Under the pieces are notes generated by a model. It ran no database searches, was not told where the DNA came from, and worked only from the letters and a program-made list of their open reading frames with translations. The position numbers and the translations under genes are program-made. Shown here one piece after another: positions 1-9,982 of a stretch of DNA of 64,000 nt. The stretch is from Roseibium alexandrii DFL-11 (lineage in GTDB: Bacteria; Pseudomonadota; Alphaproteobacteria; Rhizobiales; Stappiaceae). Numbering within the stretch: position 1 is the stretch's first letter; each line of letters starts with the position of its first letter. The DNA is taken from contig NZ_CM011002.1 in NCBI RefSeq assembly GCF_000158095.2, positions 4,501,703 through 4,565,702 on the forward strand, in the 5' to 3' direction.

Positions 1-399
1 GAGATCGATCCGCGTCCTTTGCTGGACCGTCTTCGTCAGAATGGCCATACCTTGTGTTTGCCCGTTGTCGCAGACCCTTATTTGATTTTCCGGAAGCTGG
101 ACCGGGGATGTGCAATGGAAGACGCCGGTTTTGGAACAATGGCACCTGGACCGGATGCAGAGGAGCTGCGGCCGGATGTTCTGTTGATGCCGCTTGCAGG
201 GTTTGACCGGCAGGGCAATCGGATCGGGTATGGCAAAGGCCATTATGACACCGCGATCTCTTCTCTTGAGAAATCAGGTCCGCTTCTTTGCATTGGCCTT
301 GCGTTTGCCTTGCAGGAGGTGGAGCTTGTCTCGGCAGAAGGGCACGACAAACCCCTCGCTGGGATATTAACGGAAGACGGTTACCGATCGTTCTGCTAA
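1..399 (+). CDS. 5-formyltetrahydrofolate cyclo-ligase, 5' end cut by window edge
   Basis: The reading frame is open to base 1, so about 132 C-terminal residues are visible and the start lies upstream. The family (MTHFS/YgfA) converts 5-formyl-THF plus ATP to 5,10-methenyl-THF in the cytosol. The visible part shows the conserved tract of a Pro-rich strand (LLMPLAGFD) followed by GYGKGHYD, matching the family's G-x-G-K/G-G-x-YD nucleotide-binding motif. It ends 40 bases before a YmdB-type phosphodiesterase on the same strand, and this pairing is common in alphaproteobacteria. A TTG at base 19 is unlikely to be the true start because coding continues upstream of it. Confidence 0.88.
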   Translation, partial: EIDPRPLLDRLRQNGHTLCLPVVADPYLIFRKLDRGCAMEDAGFGTMAPGPDAEELRPDVLLMPLAGFDRQGNRIGYGKGHYDTAISSLEKSGPLLCIGLAFALQEVELVSAEGHDKPLAGILTEDGYRSFC

Positions 400-439
400 T
401 GGATGGCCGTTTGGCGAAGTCGGCGTTCTGTGAGGATTG

Positions 440-1267
440 ATGCGTATTCTTTTTCTGGGGGATTTGGTGGGCCGTGTCGGCCGAACGGCAGTCATTGAAC
501 AACTGCCGGACTTGGTAGAAGAACAGCAGCTCGATTTTGTCATCGTCAACGGCGAAAACTCCGCATCCGGTTTCGGGATCACCGAAGCGATCCTTCAAGA
601 TGTTTTGGATGCTGGTGCAGATGTTGTGACCACTGGCAACCATGTGTGGGACCAGCGGGATACACTCGTCTACATCGAACGTCAGGACCGTTTGCTGCGG
701 CCGGTCAACTATCCGGCGGGGACGCCGGGGCGGGGTGCGCATCTTTTTACCGCGCGAAATGGTGCCCAGGTCATGGTCGCCAACGTCATGGGACGTGTCT
801 ATATGGATGCACTCGATGATCCGTTTGCGGCGATTGACAAGATGGTTGGCGACTGTCCGCTTGGGGATGTCGCAGATGCCATTATTATCGATGTTCATGC
901 AGAAGCCACCAGCGAGAAACAGGCGATGGGCCATTTCCTCGACGGCCGGGTGAGCCTGGTGGTTGGCACGCACACGCATGTGCCGACGGCAGATCATCAG
1001 ATTCTGGAAAACGGCACAGCCTACATGTCTGATGCCGGGATGTGCGGCGCTTATGACAGTGTGCTGGGGATGGACAAGGAAGAGCCGGTCAATCGCTTCC
1101 AGCGCAAGATCCCTGGCTCCAGATTCACACCGGCAACTGGTGCCGCGACCATTTGTGGTGTGGCGATCGAAACAGATGATAGGACCGGACTGGCCCAAGC
1201 GATTGCACCCGTCAGAATTGGCGGGCGTCTTGAACCGGTTCTGCCGCCTTTCTGGTCTGCAAGTTAG
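440..1267 (+). CDS. YmdB/TIGR00282-family metallophosphoesterase
   Basis: A 275-residue calcineurin-like phosphoesterase. Characterised YmdB homologues hydrolyse cyclic nucleotides; the substrate here is unknown. Metal-binding motifs are visible in order: GDLVG with Asp8, NGEN around residues 37-40, GNH around 66-68, DVHAEATSEK in the middle, and GTHTHVPTAD later. Length and motif order fit the family across the whole protein. I chose the ATG at 440 over the TTG directly before it. It lies just after the folate cyclo-ligase gene, probably cotranscribed, and is followed by yebC after a 96-base gap. Confidence 0.9.
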   Translation: MRILFLGDLVGRVGRTAVIEQLPDLVEEQQLDFVIVNGENSASGFGITEAILQDVLDAGADVVTTGNHVWDQRDTLVYIERQDRLLRPVNYPAGTPGRGAHLFTARNGAQVMVANVMGRVYMDALDDPFAAIDKMVGDCPLGDVADAIIIDVHAEATSEKQAMGHFLDGRVSLVVGTHTHVPTADHQILENGTAYMSDAGMCGAYDSVLGMDKEEPVNRFQRKIPGSRFTPATGAATICGVAIETDDRTGLAQAIAPVRIGGRLEPVLPPFWSAS

Positions 1268-1363
1268 TTCCGCATTTTCAGGAACTGGATTTTCCGTGCC
1301 AACTTGCCTATAAGCGGCGCAGTTTTCGTTAAAAGCAAATCCGACTGAGAGCCGAGAAGAGCC

Positions 1364-2110
1364 ATGGCAGGCCATTCAAAATTCAAGAACATCATGCACC
1401 GCAAGGGACGTCAGGACGCCGTTCGTTCCAAGATGTTCTCCAAACTGTCCAAGGAAATCACTGTCGCTGCGAAGATGGGCGACCCGGATCCGGACTCCAA
1501 TCCGCGTTTGCGCCTGGCGGTGAACAACGCCAAAGCTCAGTCCATGCCGAAAGACAACATTCAGCGCGCGATTAATAAGTCGCAAGCTGGCGATGCGGAG
1601 AGTTATGACGAAATCCGCTATGAGGGCTACGGTCCGGCCGGTGTTGCTGTCGTTGTTGAGGCCTTGACGGATAATCGCAACCGGTCGGCGTCCAACATTC
1701 GATCCTACTTCACCAAGTGTGGCGGGTCTCTTGGTGAAACCGGTTCTGTGTCTTTCATGTTTGACCGCGTTGGCGAGATCATTTACAAGCCGGAAGCCGG
1801 CGAGGCGGATGCCGTTCTTGAAGCGGCCATCGAAGCCGGTGCCGAGGACGTTCAATCCGATGAAAACGGACACACGATCTACACGGCATTTGAAGATCTG
1901 AACGATGTCGCAAAGGCATTGGAAGAGGCGCTGGGCGAAGCAGACTCCACAAAAATCATCTGGAAGCCGCAGAATTTGACACCGGTCGATGCCGACAAGG
2001 CCCAAACGCTGATGAAACTGATCGACATGCTGGAAGATGATGATGACGTCCAAAACGTCTACACCAACTTCGATGTTGATGAAGAAACAATGGCAGAACT
2101 GGCTTCGTAA
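1364..2110 (+). CDS. YebC/PmpR (TACO1) family protein
   Basis: A 248-residue cytosolic protein of the YebC family. Members are described as DNA-binding regulators and, more recently, as ribosome-associated factors that ease translation of difficult motifs, so the exact role here is uncertain. The N-terminus has the signature [18 protein letters not shown], and the acidic C-terminal stretch [16 protein letters not shown] is also typical. A GAGAAGAG ribosome site precedes the ATG. A strong intrinsic terminator follows, so it probably ends its transcription unit. In many alphaproteobacteria yebC sits just before ruvC; here a mazG-like gene and a permease lie between them. Confidence 0.95.
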   Translation: MAGHSKFKNIMHRKGRQDAVRSKMFSKLSKEITVAAKMGDPDPDSNPRLRLAVNNAKAQSMPKDNIQRAINKSQAGDAESYDEIRYEGYGPAGVAVVVEALTDNRNRSASNIRSYFTKCGGSLGETGSVSFMFDRVGEIIYKPEAGEADAVLEAAIEAGAEDVQSDENGHTIYTAFEDLNDVAKALEEALGEADSTKIIWKPQNLTPVDADKAQTLMKLIDMLEDDDDVQNVYTNFDVDEETMAELAS

Positions 2111-2135
2111 GGCCCTCGAAACACCGATTGTCAGA

Positions 2136-2160
2136 CCCCGGATTTTCCGGGGTTTTTCTT
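2136..2160 (+). terminator. Rho-independent terminator after yebC
   Basis: The stem CCCCGG/CCGGGG has a 5-base loop and is followed by a T-rich tail. It begins 25 bases after the yebC stop. The mazG-like gene then starts at 2190, directly beyond it. Confidence 0.85.
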
Positions 2161-2189
2161 TTTGATCATTGAACCTAAAGCTCGGCGCT

Positions 2190-2486
2190 ATGTTTCAGAT
2201 TTTCGAACTCACCCAAGCAGATCCGAAGTCTCTCCTTCAGCGCACCTTGAAACTGTCCGAGGAAACCGGCGAGTTGGCGGAAGCTGTGCTTTCAGTCACC
2301 GATGCGCCTGGAAGTGCCTACAAGGCGCATACGCTTCACGATGTGCGCGAGGAAGCGGCCGATGCGGCTTTGGTTGCCTTAAGTGTTTTGGCGCAAACGT
2401 GCGAAACTTCCGAAGAATTTTCGGCAGAACTTGACCGCTTGATGCGAGAAAAGTCTGCCAAGTGGCAGGCGAAACTAGCGGAGTAA
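2190..2486 (+). CDS. MazG-like nucleotide pyrophosphohydrolase
   Basis: A 98-residue all-alpha protein. It carries the MazG-superfamily metal motif E-x2-E (EETGELAEA, residues 24-32) and a second E-x2-D at residues 55-58 (EEAADAAL). These together bind Mg2+ in NTP/dNTP pyrophosphohydrolases. It is much shorter than full MazG (about 260 residues), as expected for the single-domain type. The substrate cannot be told from sequence. I chose the ATG at 2190 because the upstream TTG (2169) lies almost against the yebC terminator. It is convergent with the TauE/SafE gene, and the two 3' ends overlap by 12 bases. Confidence 0.72.
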   Translation: MFQIFELTQADPKSLLQRTLKLSEETGELAEAVLSVTDAPGSAYKAHTLHDVREEAADAALVALSVLAQTCETSEEFSAELDRLMREKSAKWQAKLAE

Positions 2487-3236
2487 TGGATCTAATAGCG
2501 GCAGACTGGTGATGGCTGCAATGGCGATGAGCATGTTTGCGATCCACCTGTATGTCCGCTGGTTTGAACCTGTAAAGCCCTTGGACCCGAGAAAAAGCGC
2601 AATTCCGTATACCGGTATGGCCATGACCAGAAGCCGGGCGACCTCAATCGTGAAAAATCCATTCAGGATGTAGGCGACAAATGCTCCTATGCTCGCCAGC
2701 GGGAAAAACATGATCAGGTTGGCGCGGATGACGGGCGTGTCGTTCCTGCCGGAAAGCCAGAAAGCGGCAACCGGCGGTGCAGAGACCTGTGAGACACCGC
2801 CCAGAACTCCGGATACTGCTCCAACGCCAAATGAAACCGGAGGCGTTGGGTGTTTTTGATAGCGCCACCCGGACACCACGAGTGCCAGGGTGGCTGCGAC
2901 GACAGCACTGATTATCCAGCGCAAGGTCAATACGTCCATGGTCGCCAGAAGCCACGCTCCGGCATGGACAAATAGGACAGATCCAAACACTGCAGGAAGC
3001 ACCGTCGACCAGTCGCACAAATGAAGTGCCCGGCGGACCAGAGGCAATGAGACGATGCTGTCGATGAAGAGAAACGTGGCGGCCGCCGTTGAAGGGAGCA
3101 TCACACTTGCGGCGATCGGCATGAAAATCATTCCTGCGCCAAATCCTGCAAAGCCCCGGATATACCCGGAAACAAACAGGATCGCCGCCAGAAAAACCAG
3201 CAACTGTGGGGAAAAAGACGCCAGAATGTCGAACAT
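2475..3236 (-). CDS. TauE/SafE (DUF81) family membrane permease
   Basis: A 253-residue polytopic inner-membrane protein with about eight hydrophobic segments. The N-terminal motif [17 protein letters not shown] and the internal repeat-like [16 protein letters not shown] match the TauE/SafE family, which is linked to export or uptake of sulfite, sulfoacetate and related organic anions. The substrate is not predictable here. The ATG at 3236 is preferred over the TTG at 3248. It is divergent from ruvC (start 3332) with about 95 bases between the starts. It looks unrelated to its DNA-repair neighbours. Confidence 0.85.
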   Translation of the reverse strand: MFDILASFSPQLLVFLAAILFVSGYIRGFAGFGAGMIFMPIAASVMLPSTAAATFLFIDSIVSLPLVRRALHLCDWSTVLPAVFGSVLFVHAGAWLLATMDVLTLRWIISAVVAATLALVVSGWRYQKHPTPPVSFGVGAVSGVLGGVSQVSAPPVAAFWLSGRNDTPVIRANLIMFFPLASIGAFVAYILNGFFTIEVARLLVMAIPVYGIALFLGSKGFTGSNQRTYRWIANMLIAIAAITSLPLLDPLLR

Positions 3237-3331
3237 GCAATCTCGCAATTTGCGGAAAGACGCTGTGGGAAATGTTCGTAAGCAGCGCTTTAACTGGCGT
3301 CAATGGGCAAGTTTTGTTACCGATTTGTTCC

Positions 3332-3847
3332 ATGACACATGCGATTCGATTGCTGGGCATTGACCCCGGCCTCCGGCGGACCGGGTGGGGCATGATCGAG
3401 GCGGCCGGAAACCGGCTCTCCTTCATTGCTTCAGGGACCGTGACTTCCGACAACAAGAAGAGCCTTGCAGAGCGCCTGGTCGAATTGCATGACGGGTTGA
3501 CCGCAGTTGTGCGTCAGCACAATCCGGCGGAGGCTGCAGTCGAGCACACCTTTGTCAACAAAGACGCAGGTGCAACTCTCAAACTTGGTCAAGCGCGTGG
3601 TGTAGCACTTCTTGTTCCTTCTCTCGCCGGGCTGTCTGTGGCCGAATATGCTCCTAACCTGGTGAAGAAAACCGTGGTCGGAACCGGGCATGCGGAAAAG
3701 GAACAGATCCGGGCGATGGTGAAAGTCTTGATGCCGCGAGCAACCTTCAATTCGGACGACGCTGCCGATGCGCTCGCGATCGCCGTCTGTCACGCCCAGC
3801 ACCGGGCTACCACGGCTGCGCAGCTCAAAGCGCGGGGGGCAGCATGA
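3332..3847 (+). CDS. ruvC: Holliday junction endonuclease RuvC
   Basis: A 171-residue RNase H-fold resolvase that nicks four-way junctions after RuvAB branch migration. Acidic catalytic residues are visible: Asp11 in [12 protein letters not shown], Glu71 in [11 protein letters not shown], and the DDAADALA cluster at 142-148. The start was set at ATG 3332 ([13 protein letters not shown]), since the frame upstream lacks family similarity. Its stop overlaps the ruvA start (ATGA at 3844-3847), indicating translational coupling in a ruvC-ruvA-ruvB operon. Confidence 0.97.
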   Translation: MTHAIRLLGIDPGLRRTGWGMIEAAGNRLSFIASGTVTSDNKKSLAERLVELHDGLTAVVRQHNPAEAAVEHTFVNKDAGATLKLGQARGVALLVPSLAGLSVAEYAPNLVKKTVVGTGHAEKEQIRAMVKVLMPRATFNSDDAADALAIAVCHAQHRATTAAQLKARGAA

Positions 3848-4461
3848 TCGGAAAACTGAAGGGTACAATCGACAGCTATGGTGAGGATCACGTGATCCTT
3901 GATGTCCATGGCGTCGGGTACCAGGTGCACTGCCCGTCGCGGATTCTTCAAGCTTTGCCGCGGGCAGGGGAGGCAGCCGTCCTGTTTATCGAGACAATTG
4001 TGCGCGAAGACATGATCCGACTTTATGGATTTGCGGCGGAAGCCGAACGGGAATGGTTCCGTATTCTGATGACGGTGCAGGGCGTTGGTGCAAAAGTGGC
4101 GCTGGGCATACTCGGGATCTTGAAGGCAAGCGAAGTTGCCAATGCCATCGCGCTGGGCGACAAGGCCACGATTTCCCGGGCGCCTGGTGTTGGCAAACGG
4201 GTCGCAGAGCGGATCCTCAGCGAGCTGAAAGACAAGGCGCCCGGTCTTGCGAGCATTGATCAGGATACGATTGCTGTCTCTCAGACGGTGGCGGACAATG
4301 TCGCGGCTCGTCCGGTTGCAGAGGCCGTATCGGCCTTGACAAATCTTGGCTATGGGCAACCTCAAGCGAGTGCCGCTGTTGCTAAGGCGATGCAGTCTGC
4401 GGGCGAAGATGCGACAACGGAAACCTTGATACGTCTTGGGCTGAAGGAGCTCGCGGGATGA
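3844..4461 (+). CDS. ruvA: Holliday junction DNA helicase subunit RuvA
   Basis: A 205-residue junction-binding protein that recruits two RuvB rings. The N-terminal OB-fold begins [22 protein letters not shown] helix-hairpin-helix pair follows ([13 protein letters not shown] and [13 protein letters not shown], about residues 77-125), then a C-terminal RuvB-interacting domain ([18 protein letters not shown]). It overlaps ruvC by ATGA at its start. At its end it overlaps, again by ATGA, a small membrane protein gene inserted before ruvB. Confidence 0.97.
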   Translation: MIGKLKGTIDSYGEDHVILDVHGVGYQVHCPSRILQALPRAGEAAVLFIETIVREDMIRLYGFAAEAEREWFRILMTVQGVGAKVALGILGILKASEVANAIALGDKATISRAPGVGKRVAERILSELKDKAPGLASIDQDTIAVSQTVADNVAARPVAEAVSALTNLGYGQPQASAAVAKAMQSAGEDATTETLIRLGLKELAG

Positions 4462-4703
4462 TTGTTTTTACCTATGCCGTTATTGCGATTTCTTTCGTCG
4501 TGCTCGGGATCGGCGGGATCATGTATCTGGACCATCGATTTTCTCTGACGGTTGGTGATCGGCCGTTCGCGATTAAGGGTCGCCGGATCGAGACCGATGA
4601 TCCTTTTGTCCGGAAACAGTTCCGGAAGTTCTATGCCATCCGAGTCGCCTACTCATTGTTCCTACTCGTCTTGTTGTTCGTGGTGGTCAGCCATGTCGGA
4701 TGA
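4458..4703 (+). CDS. Small two-helix membrane protein within the ruv operon
   Basis: An 81-residue protein of unknown function. A hydrophobic segment spans roughly residues 2-24 and another roughly 61-79, flanking a charged middle ([20 protein letters not shown]). A two-pass inner-membrane protein with a short polar loop is therefore likely. Translation is tightly coupled: the start overlaps the ruvA stop (ATGA at 4458-4461) and the stop lies 11 bases inside ruvB. The double overlap argues that it is a real gene. I know of no established link to Holliday-junction processing. Confidence 0.75.
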   Translation: MIVFTYAVIAISFVVLGIGGIMYLDHRFSLTVGDRPFAIKGRRIETDDPFVRKQFRKFYAIRVAYSLFLLVLLFVVVSHVG

Positions 4704-5736
4704 CCAGCGCATCGTATCTCCGGAAATCCGGGGCGATGAGATCGACAGCACAATGCGCCCGCAAGCGCTTGATGACTTTGTCGGTCAGGCGCAAGCCCGT
4801 GCGAATCTGAAGGTCTTCATTGGTGCGGCCAAGGCGCGTGGGGAAGCTTTGGATCACGTCTTGTTCGTCGGGCCTCCCGGGCTCGGCAAAACAACCCTTG
4901 CCCAGATCATGGCGCGCGAACTTGGCGTGAACTTCCGGGCGACTTCCGGGCCGGTCATTGCCAAGGCGGGTGACCTTGCAGCTCTGCTGACAAATCTGGA
5001 AGAGCGCGACGTTCTTTTTATTGACGAGATCCACCGGCTCAACCCGGCCGTTGAGGAAGTCCTTTATCCTGCAATGGAAGACTATCAGCTGGATCTGATA
5101 ATCGGGGAGGGACCAGCCGCGCGCTCAGTGAAGATTGATCTTGCGAAATTCACACTGGTTGCAGCCACCACGCGTCTGGGACTTCTCACAACACCTCTGC
5201 GCGACCGGTTCGGTATTCCGGTTCGTCTGGAGTTCTATACGGTGCCAGAGCTGGAGCACATTGTTAAACGCGGTGCATCCATCCTTGGGATCGGTATTGC
5301 TGAAGATGGCGCTCTTGAGATCGCGAAACGATCCCGGGGAACGCCGCGTATCGCGGGGCGACTGCTGCGCCGGGTGCGGGATTTTGCGGTTTTCGAAGGT
5401 GCCGAAAAGGTCGACCGAGCCTTGGCGGATAAGGCCCTGCGGCAGCTGGAGGTTGATGGCGCTGGGCTCGATAGCCTGGATCGGCGCTATCTCAATCAGA
5501 TCGCCGTCAACTTCGGCGGCGGGCCGGTTGGGATCGAGACGATCGCAGCCGCCTTGTCTGAGCCGCGCGATGCCATTGAAGAAATCGTGGAACCCTACCT
5601 TATACAAAACGGATTTTTGCAGCGGACACCGCGTGGACGCATATTGACGCCGACCGCATTTTCGCATCTTGGCCTTGCCGTGCCCTCCCGGCCGGACGGG
5701 CCGCAAATGGGTTTGTTTCTCGAATCTGATCAGTGA
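4693..5736 (+). CDS. ruvB: Holliday junction branch-migration ATPase RuvB
   Basis: A 347-residue AAA+ motor that drives branch migration with RuvA. Walker A is GPPGLGKTT (residues 60-68), Walker B is LFIDEIHRL, sensor 1 is AATTRLG, and the arginine-finger region LRDRFG and C-terminal winged helix ([10 protein letters not shown]) are all present. The start at 4693 ([11 protein letters not shown]) is preferred over an upstream in-frame start at 4552 that would run through the small membrane protein in another frame. It is the last gene of the ruv unit, with 154 bases before the chemoreceptor gene. Confidence 0.97.
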   Translation: MSDDQRIVSPEIRGDEIDSTMRPQALDDFVGQAQARANLKVFIGAAKARGEALDHVLFVGPPGLGKTTLAQIMARELGVNFRATSGPVIAKAGDLAALLTNLEERDVLFIDEIHRLNPAVEEVLYPAMEDYQLDLIIGEGPAARSVKIDLAKFTLVAATTRLGLLTTPLRDRFGIPVRLEFYTVPELEHIVKRGASILGIGIAEDGALEIAKRSRGTPRIAGRLLRRVRDFAVFEGAEKVDRALADKALRQLEVDGAGLDSLDRRYLNQIAVNFGGGPVGIETIAAALSEPRDAIEEIVEPYLIQNGFLQRTPRGRILTPTAFSHLGLAVPSRPDGPQMGLFLESDQ

Positions 5737-5890
5737 CCCTTAAGACGAGCGTTCCTTGAGGTTTCGGCTAACTTATCTCTTTGAGCAAATGCTTCTAAAG
5801 ATGTCTGCAGTTTTAACGGTAGGGATTTTTACTAGTTAACCAATAATTTCCAATTCTTTCCTAGGGTTCGTCCAAATTCTGGGGGGACCT

Positions 5891-8002
5891 ATGCGTAAGC
5901 GGCTTTCAACTAAACTTGCTGTTATGTTTTTGGCTGGTGCACTCACGATGTGCATCGCGATTGTCACAGTCACATCGATGCTCTCGCGTGATGTGGCAAA
6001 TGGTCAGGCCGACGCCGCTTTGCAAAGCGGAACTAAAGCGAAATTGAAAGTCGCTGAGCTCGCCTTGGGTCAGGCAGCCGATAGTGCAAAGTTCTTTGCA
6101 TCACTCGAAGATGCCAAGAACAGCCTGATGAAAACACTGGTTGGCTGGAAGAACCTCAAAGAAGGCCAGAACGCGATCCTGCGTGGGATCTATGTCACCA
6201 ACAACCCACATTCTCCGGACGAACGGCACTTGCTGATCGAGCCGGCGGAAGGGAATCAATACACGAACAACCACAAAGTGGTGCACCCGATCTTCCAGGA
6301 TTTGGTCAGCCAAGGCGTGTTCTCGGATGTGGCGCTGGCAACTCCGGACGGTGTGATCACCTACACGTATGCAAAGGGTGATGAGTTCGCGTTTCACATC
6401 GGCGATGCTGAGATCTCAGGGCACCCTGTGCAAATAGCTTTCAGTCCTCTGTTTGACGCGGTGTCAAATGAGACGATTGAGGCGGGCCAGATCTTTACGT
6501 CAGGTTTCATGACCGGTGAAGACGGCAAGGTTTCCATGATCATCGCCACACCGGTTTTCTATCTCGACCGGTTTTTTGGTGCCGCAGCCTTCTCTGTGAA
6601 CATGGCCAAATTCGCAAACCTGGTCAGCGGATCGGGTGAACTTGAAGATGGCGAAAAGGTTTTTCTGATTGACACCGCCGGGCAGTTGGTCGGTCTGGAC
6701 GAGACAGGGGCTGCTGAAGTCGTCCACGACAAGCAAGCGGTCTATGCGGGCAATCAAACGCTTGTTTTGGACGAAAACGACTATCGGTATGCGGAAGCTG
6801 ACGCCTCATTCGCAAGTACCCCGTTCGGGATTGTGGATGCTGTTCTCCAGACCAAGCTGTCCGCTGCTGCTGACCGAATTACTTATGGTGCGGTTATTTC
6901 CGGGTTTTTGTGCCTGGTTCCAATCGTTGGTCTCATCTGGTGGGTGACGGGCCGGATGTTTGCCCCGCTCCAGGGACTATCTGCGGCAGCGCGGCAAATT
7001 GCAGACGGTGATCTTGAGGTCCCTGTAGATGCGACCGAACGCTCAGATGAGATCGGCGAGATGGCGCGCTGTATTGAAGTCTTCAAAGACAACTCGTTAG
7101 AGCGCGAGAGGCTGGCCTCTGAACGGAAAGTTGGCCATATTGCCCGCGAGAAGCGCGAGAAGCATATCGATGCGTTGATCAATGGCTTCCGCGCAGAAGC
7201 CCAGGGCGTTCTGGAGTTGGTTGAGGCCAATATCGGCCGGGTTGAGGCCGTCACGGCAGAATTGCGTGAACGGTCTGGAGCCGCAGCAGACGAAGGACAA
7301 ACCGCTGTGGTGTCGTCCGAAAATGCATCTGCAAACGTTCAAGCCGTTGCCTCTGCAACAGAAGAGCTCAATGCTTCGATTTCGGAAATCTCCCGCCAGG
7401 TGGAAACGACGGCTGGCATCGTGGCTCAAACAACCACTGCTGCGCAGGTGTCTAACGGCAAAATCTCCGGATTGGCTGACGCCGCCAACCGGATTGGTGA
7501 CGTGGTCTCCTTGATCTCAGAAATTGCCGAGCAGACCAATCTGCTGGCGCTCAATGCGACGATTGAGGCAGCACGTGCTGGTGAAGCGGGCCGCGGGTTT
7601 GCCGTTGTTGCCTCTGAGGTAAAGTCGCTCGCGGGGCAAACGGCCAAGGCGACCGAAGAGATTTCAACGCAGATTGCGGCCATTCAGGCGTCGACCACAG
7701 AGGCGGTTGCTGAAATCGCGCGTGTCTCGGATTCCGTTGGTGAAGTCAATGAGTACACATCCACCATCCAGGATGCGGTTCAGCAACAGGGCGCTGCGAC
7801 GAACGAAATCTCTAGAAACGTCGCCGAAGCTGCCGACGGGACCCGTTCTGTTGCCACCACGGTTGCGTCTCTCAACGATGGTGTGACCGAGAATTCACGC
7901 GCGGTCGATGACATGTTGTCCGCGACGATCGAGATGAAACAGCAGGCGGATCGCTTGAGAGGATCTGTCGAAAAATTTCTCAATGAGGTTGCAGCGGCCT
8001 GA
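5891..8002 (+). CDS. Methyl-accepting chemotaxis protein with periplasmic Cache-type sensor
   Basis: A 703-residue transducer. TM1 lies at about residues 8-30 and is followed by a large periplasmic region (about 35-325) with Cache-like composition. TM2 is at about 333-355 ([17 protein letters not shown]), then a HAMP linker ([23 protein letters not shown]). The cytoplasmic signalling domain carries the near-invariant hairpin tip [19 protein letters not shown]. No C-terminal CheR-docking pentapeptide is seen; the end is [10 protein letters not shown]. The ligand is unknown. The window's che operon is 31 kb away, so this is a dispersed receptor gene. A single GTTAACC half-site lies about 55 bases upstream. 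Confidence 0.93.
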   Translation: MRKRLSTKLAVMFLAGALTMCIAIVTVTSMLSRDVANGQADAALQSGTKAKLKVAELALGQAADSAKFFASLEDAKNSLMKTLVGWKNLKEGQNAILRGIYVTNNPHSPDERHLLIEPAEGNQYTNNHKVVHPIFQDLVSQGVFSDVALATPDGVITYTYAKGDEFAFHIGDAEISGHPVQIAFSPLFDAVSNETIEAGQIFTSGFMTGEDGKVSMIIATPVFYLDRFFGAAAFSVNMAKFANLVSGSGELEDGEKVFLIDTAGQLVGLDETGAAEVVHDKQAVYAGNQTLVLDENDYRYAEADASFASTPFGIVDAVLQTKLSAAADRITYGAVISGFLCLVPIVGLIWWVTGRMFAPLQGLSAAARQIADGDLEVPVDATERSDEIGEMARCIEVFKDNSLERERLASERKVGHIAREKREKHIDALINGFRAEAQGVLELVEANIGRVEAVTAELRERSGAAADEGQTAVVSSENASANVQAVASATEELNASISEISRQVETTAGIVAQTTTAAQVSNGKISGLADAANRIGDVVSLISEIAEQTNLLALNATIEAARAGEAGRGFAVVASEVKSLAGQTAKATEEISTQIAAIQASTTEAVAEIARVSDSVGEVNEYTSTIQDAVQQQGAATNEISRNVAEAADGTRSVATTVASLNDGVTENSRAVDDMLSATIEMKQQADRLRGSVEKFLNEVAAA

Positions 8003-8027
8003 CCGTCTTCCTAAATCTGAATTGTTA

Positions 8028-8064
8028 TGGGCTTTCCGGTTTTGTGATTGGAGAGCCCTTTTTG
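8028..8064 (+). terminator. Probable terminator after the chemoreceptor gene
   Basis: The stem GGGCT (8030-8034)/AGCCC (8055-8059) has an extra inner TTCC/GG pairing and is followed by five T. It lies between the MCP stop and the ybgC start, and its T-run runs into the ybgC leader. Confidence 0.55.
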
Positions 8065-8083
8065 GATTTTTGGAGACTGCATC

Positions 8084-8545
8084 GTGAATGATTGGCCGGA
8101 TCTTGCAGGCCGTTTGGACCAAAGCGGTCACGTTCTGCCCGTACGCGTCTACTATGAAGACACTGATTTTACCGGGATCGTATATCACGGCGCCTACGTC
8201 CGGTTCTTTGAGCGGGCCCGGTCCGACTTTTTGAGGCTGATAGGTATTCACCACAGTGAGTTGGCAGAAGGGGACGATGGCACATCGCTGGCCTTTGCCG
8301 TGCGCACAATGACTCTGGATTTCCAGAAACCTGCGAAGATAGATGATGTCCTGGAAGTGCGAACGTCGCTGGCCGAGTACAAGGGTGCCAGGATCAAGCT
8401 TGATCAGCTCATTTACAGAGGCGATGAGCTTCTTGTTTCGGTAGCGGTAACCGTTGCTGTCATTTCATCTGAAGGCCGACCAACGCGCCTGCCGTCTGTC
8501 CTTTCAGAGAAGCTGCTTAAACACAGGCCTTCAGAGCAAGACTGA
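8084..8545 (+). CDS. ybgC: Tol-Pal system-associated acyl-CoA thioesterase YbgC
   Basis: A 153-residue hot-dog fold thioesterase, the usual first gene of tol-pal clusters. The motif RVYYEDTDFTGIVYH contains the catalytic Asp (Asp28 here, matching Asp18 of E. coli YbgC), followed by YVRFFERARSDFLR. The GTG at 8084 is chosen: a GGAG lies about 9 bases upstream, and the extra N-terminus from TTG 8048 (MESPFWIFG) is unlike the family. Its role in envelope function is known mainly through association with Tol-Pal and phospholipid metabolism. A 267-base gap with two hairpins separates it from tolQ. Confidence 0.9.
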   Translation: MNDWPDLAGRLDQSGHVLPVRVYYEDTDFTGIVYHGAYVRFFERARSDFLRLIGIHHSELAEGDDGTSLAFAVRTMTLDFQKPAKIDDVLEVRTSLAEYKGARIKLDQLIYRGDELLVSVAVTVAVISSEGRPTRLPSVLSEKLLKHRPSEQD

Positions 8546-8725
8546 GTGTTGTCCCTAGTCACTCGCATACGGATAATTGAGTGTGCTGACAGCAAAATAC
8601 TCTGCCTCACGAGTGGCTGTTAATCTTGCAGTAACCTTAATTGATTCTTTTAGTAAAGCGCTCAATTGCGCGTAATCAGTCCCAGTTTTGACAAAATCAA
8701 ACGTCAGAGAAGCGGTCGGCGAATA

Positions 8726-8766
8726 GGGGCGGATTCCCCCGTGACCGGTGCAATCAAAGCACCGGT
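8726..8766 (+). other. Tandem hairpins between ybgC and tolQ
   Basis: A small GGGG/CCCC hairpin (from 8726) is followed by a perfect 8-bp hairpin ACCGGTGC (8744-8751)/GCACCGGT (8759-8766) with a 7-base loop. No T-run follows, so it is not a standard terminator. It could mark a leader of tolQ, or a processing or attenuation site. The rest of the ybgC-tolQ gap shows no convincing gene. Confidence 0.4.
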
Positions 8767-8812
8767 TCTCTGAATGCAACACGCATCATTCGGCCGAGAG
8801 GTCATCGGGTTT

Positions 8813-9520
8813 ATGGAAACACTAGTCGAAACGACATTGGCGGCGCCTAAAGGCGATCTTTCTTTCTATGCCTTGTTCTGGCAAGCGCACATTGTCGTAC
8901 AGGTCGTAATGTTGGGATTGCTTGCGGCATCGGTTTGGTGCTGGGCGATCATCGTCGACAAGATCATGATTTTCGGAAAGACAAAACGGCAAATGAACCG
9001 GTTCGAGACCGTGTTCTGGTCGGGGCAGTCTTTGGAAGAGCTCTATGGAACGCTGCACAATCGCGTGAACCATTCCATGGCGGCGCTGTTCGTCGCAGCC
9101 ATGCGGGAGTGGAAGCGCAGTCACGAGGGCGCACGTCCGGCAATTGGCAGCCTTCAGCAACGGATCGACCGGGTCATGGATGTGACAATCCAGCGCGAGC
9201 AGGAGCGGCTGGAAAATCGGTTGCTGATCCTGGCGACCGTTGGATCATCTGCTCCGTTCATCGGACTGTTCGGAACCGTTTGGGGCATCATGACCGCATT
9301 CCAGGCAATTGCTGCCTCTGAGAGCACCAACCTTGCGGTCGTGGCGCCCGGGATTGCCGAAGCCCTGTTCGCGACGGCTCTGGGTCTTCTGGCCGCCATT
9401 CCTGCGGTTATCGCATATAACAAATTCTCTTCGGATGTCGGTCGGGCAGTTGCCCGTATGGAAGGCTTTGCTGACGAGTTCTCCGCGATCTTGTCGCGGC
9501 AGATCGACGAGAGGGTCTGA
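8813..9520 (+). CDS. tolQ: Tol-Pal proton-channel subunit TolQ
   Basis: A 235-residue ExbB/TolQ/MotA-family inner-membrane protein that, with TolR, uses the proton gradient to energise TolA during outer-membrane constriction. Three membrane segments are visible: near the N-terminus ([17 protein letters not shown]), about 140-160 ([18 protein letters not shown]) and about 175-195 ([20 protein letters not shown]). The last two are the conserved pore-lining regions. I chose the ATG at 8813 ([11 protein letters not shown]) because GAGAGG lies upstream of it and family N-termini match. An in-frame ATG at 8774 lacks a ribosome site. tolR follows after 3 bases. Confidence 0.94.
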   Translation: METLVETTLAAPKGDLSFYALFWQAHIVVQVVMLGLLAASVWCWAIIVDKIMIFGKTKRQMNRFETVFWSGQSLEELYGTLHNRVNHSMAALFVAAMREWKRSHEGARPAIGSLQQRIDRVMDVTIQREQERLENRLLILATVGSSAPFIGLFGTVWGIMTAFQAIAASESTNLAVVAPGIAEALFATALGLLAAIPAVIAYNKFSSDVGRAVARMEGFADEFSAILSRQIDERV

Positions 9521-9523
9521 TCC

Positions 9524-9976
9524 ATGGGCATGCAGGCCGGAGGTGGACAAGCAGGCGGAGGCCGCCGCGGCCGGCGGCGCCGGCGCAGTCTGCCGATAAG
9601 TGAGATCAACGTCACACCCTTCGTCGACGTGATGCTGGTGCTCCTCATCATCTTCATGGTTGCAGCGCCTTTGCTGACGGTTGGCGTGCCAATCGATCTT
9701 CCGGAGACACGTGCAAAGGCCCTTGAAGGGGACACCGAACCGATAACGATTTCCATCAATTCGGCAGGCGAAATTTTCATTCAGGATACTCCGATCCTCA
9801 TTGATGAAGTCGTTCCCAAACTGGAGGCGATTGCAGCCAATGGGTACGAAGAGCGCATCTATGTGCGCGGAGATCAGGATGCTGATTACGGCACCATGAT
9901 GAAACTCATGGGCCGGATCAACGCGGCTGGCTTTAAACGGCTCGGCCTTGTCACTCTGGAAGAACGGGACTCGTAA
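9524..9976 (+). CDS. tolR: Tol-Pal energy-transducing subunit TolR
   Basis: A 150-residue ExbD/TolR protein. A Gly/Arg-rich cytoplasmic tail ([12 protein letters not shown]) precedes one TM helix containing the proton-relay Asp (Asp35 in [20 protein letters not shown]). A periplasmic domain to the C-terminus follows. It forms the channel with TolQ. It begins 3 bases after tolQ and ends 6 bases before tolA, so the three are surely cotranscribed. The Arg-rich N-terminus is longer than in E. coli TolR but common in alphaproteobacteria. Confidence 0.94.
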   Translation: MGMQAGGGQAGGGRRGRRRRRSLPISEINVTPFVDVMLVLLIIFMVAAPLLTVGVPIDLPETRAKALEGDTEPITISINSAGEIFIQDTPILIDEVVPKLEAIAANGYEERIYVRGDQDADYGTMMKLMGRINAAGFKRLGLVTLEERDS

Positions 9977-9982
9977 CGCAGA

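Noticed and set aside
8555..8782. 75-codon minus-strand frame in the ybgC-tolQ gap
   Set aside because: It covers the hairpins, lacks a ribosome site and has no similarity I recognise.
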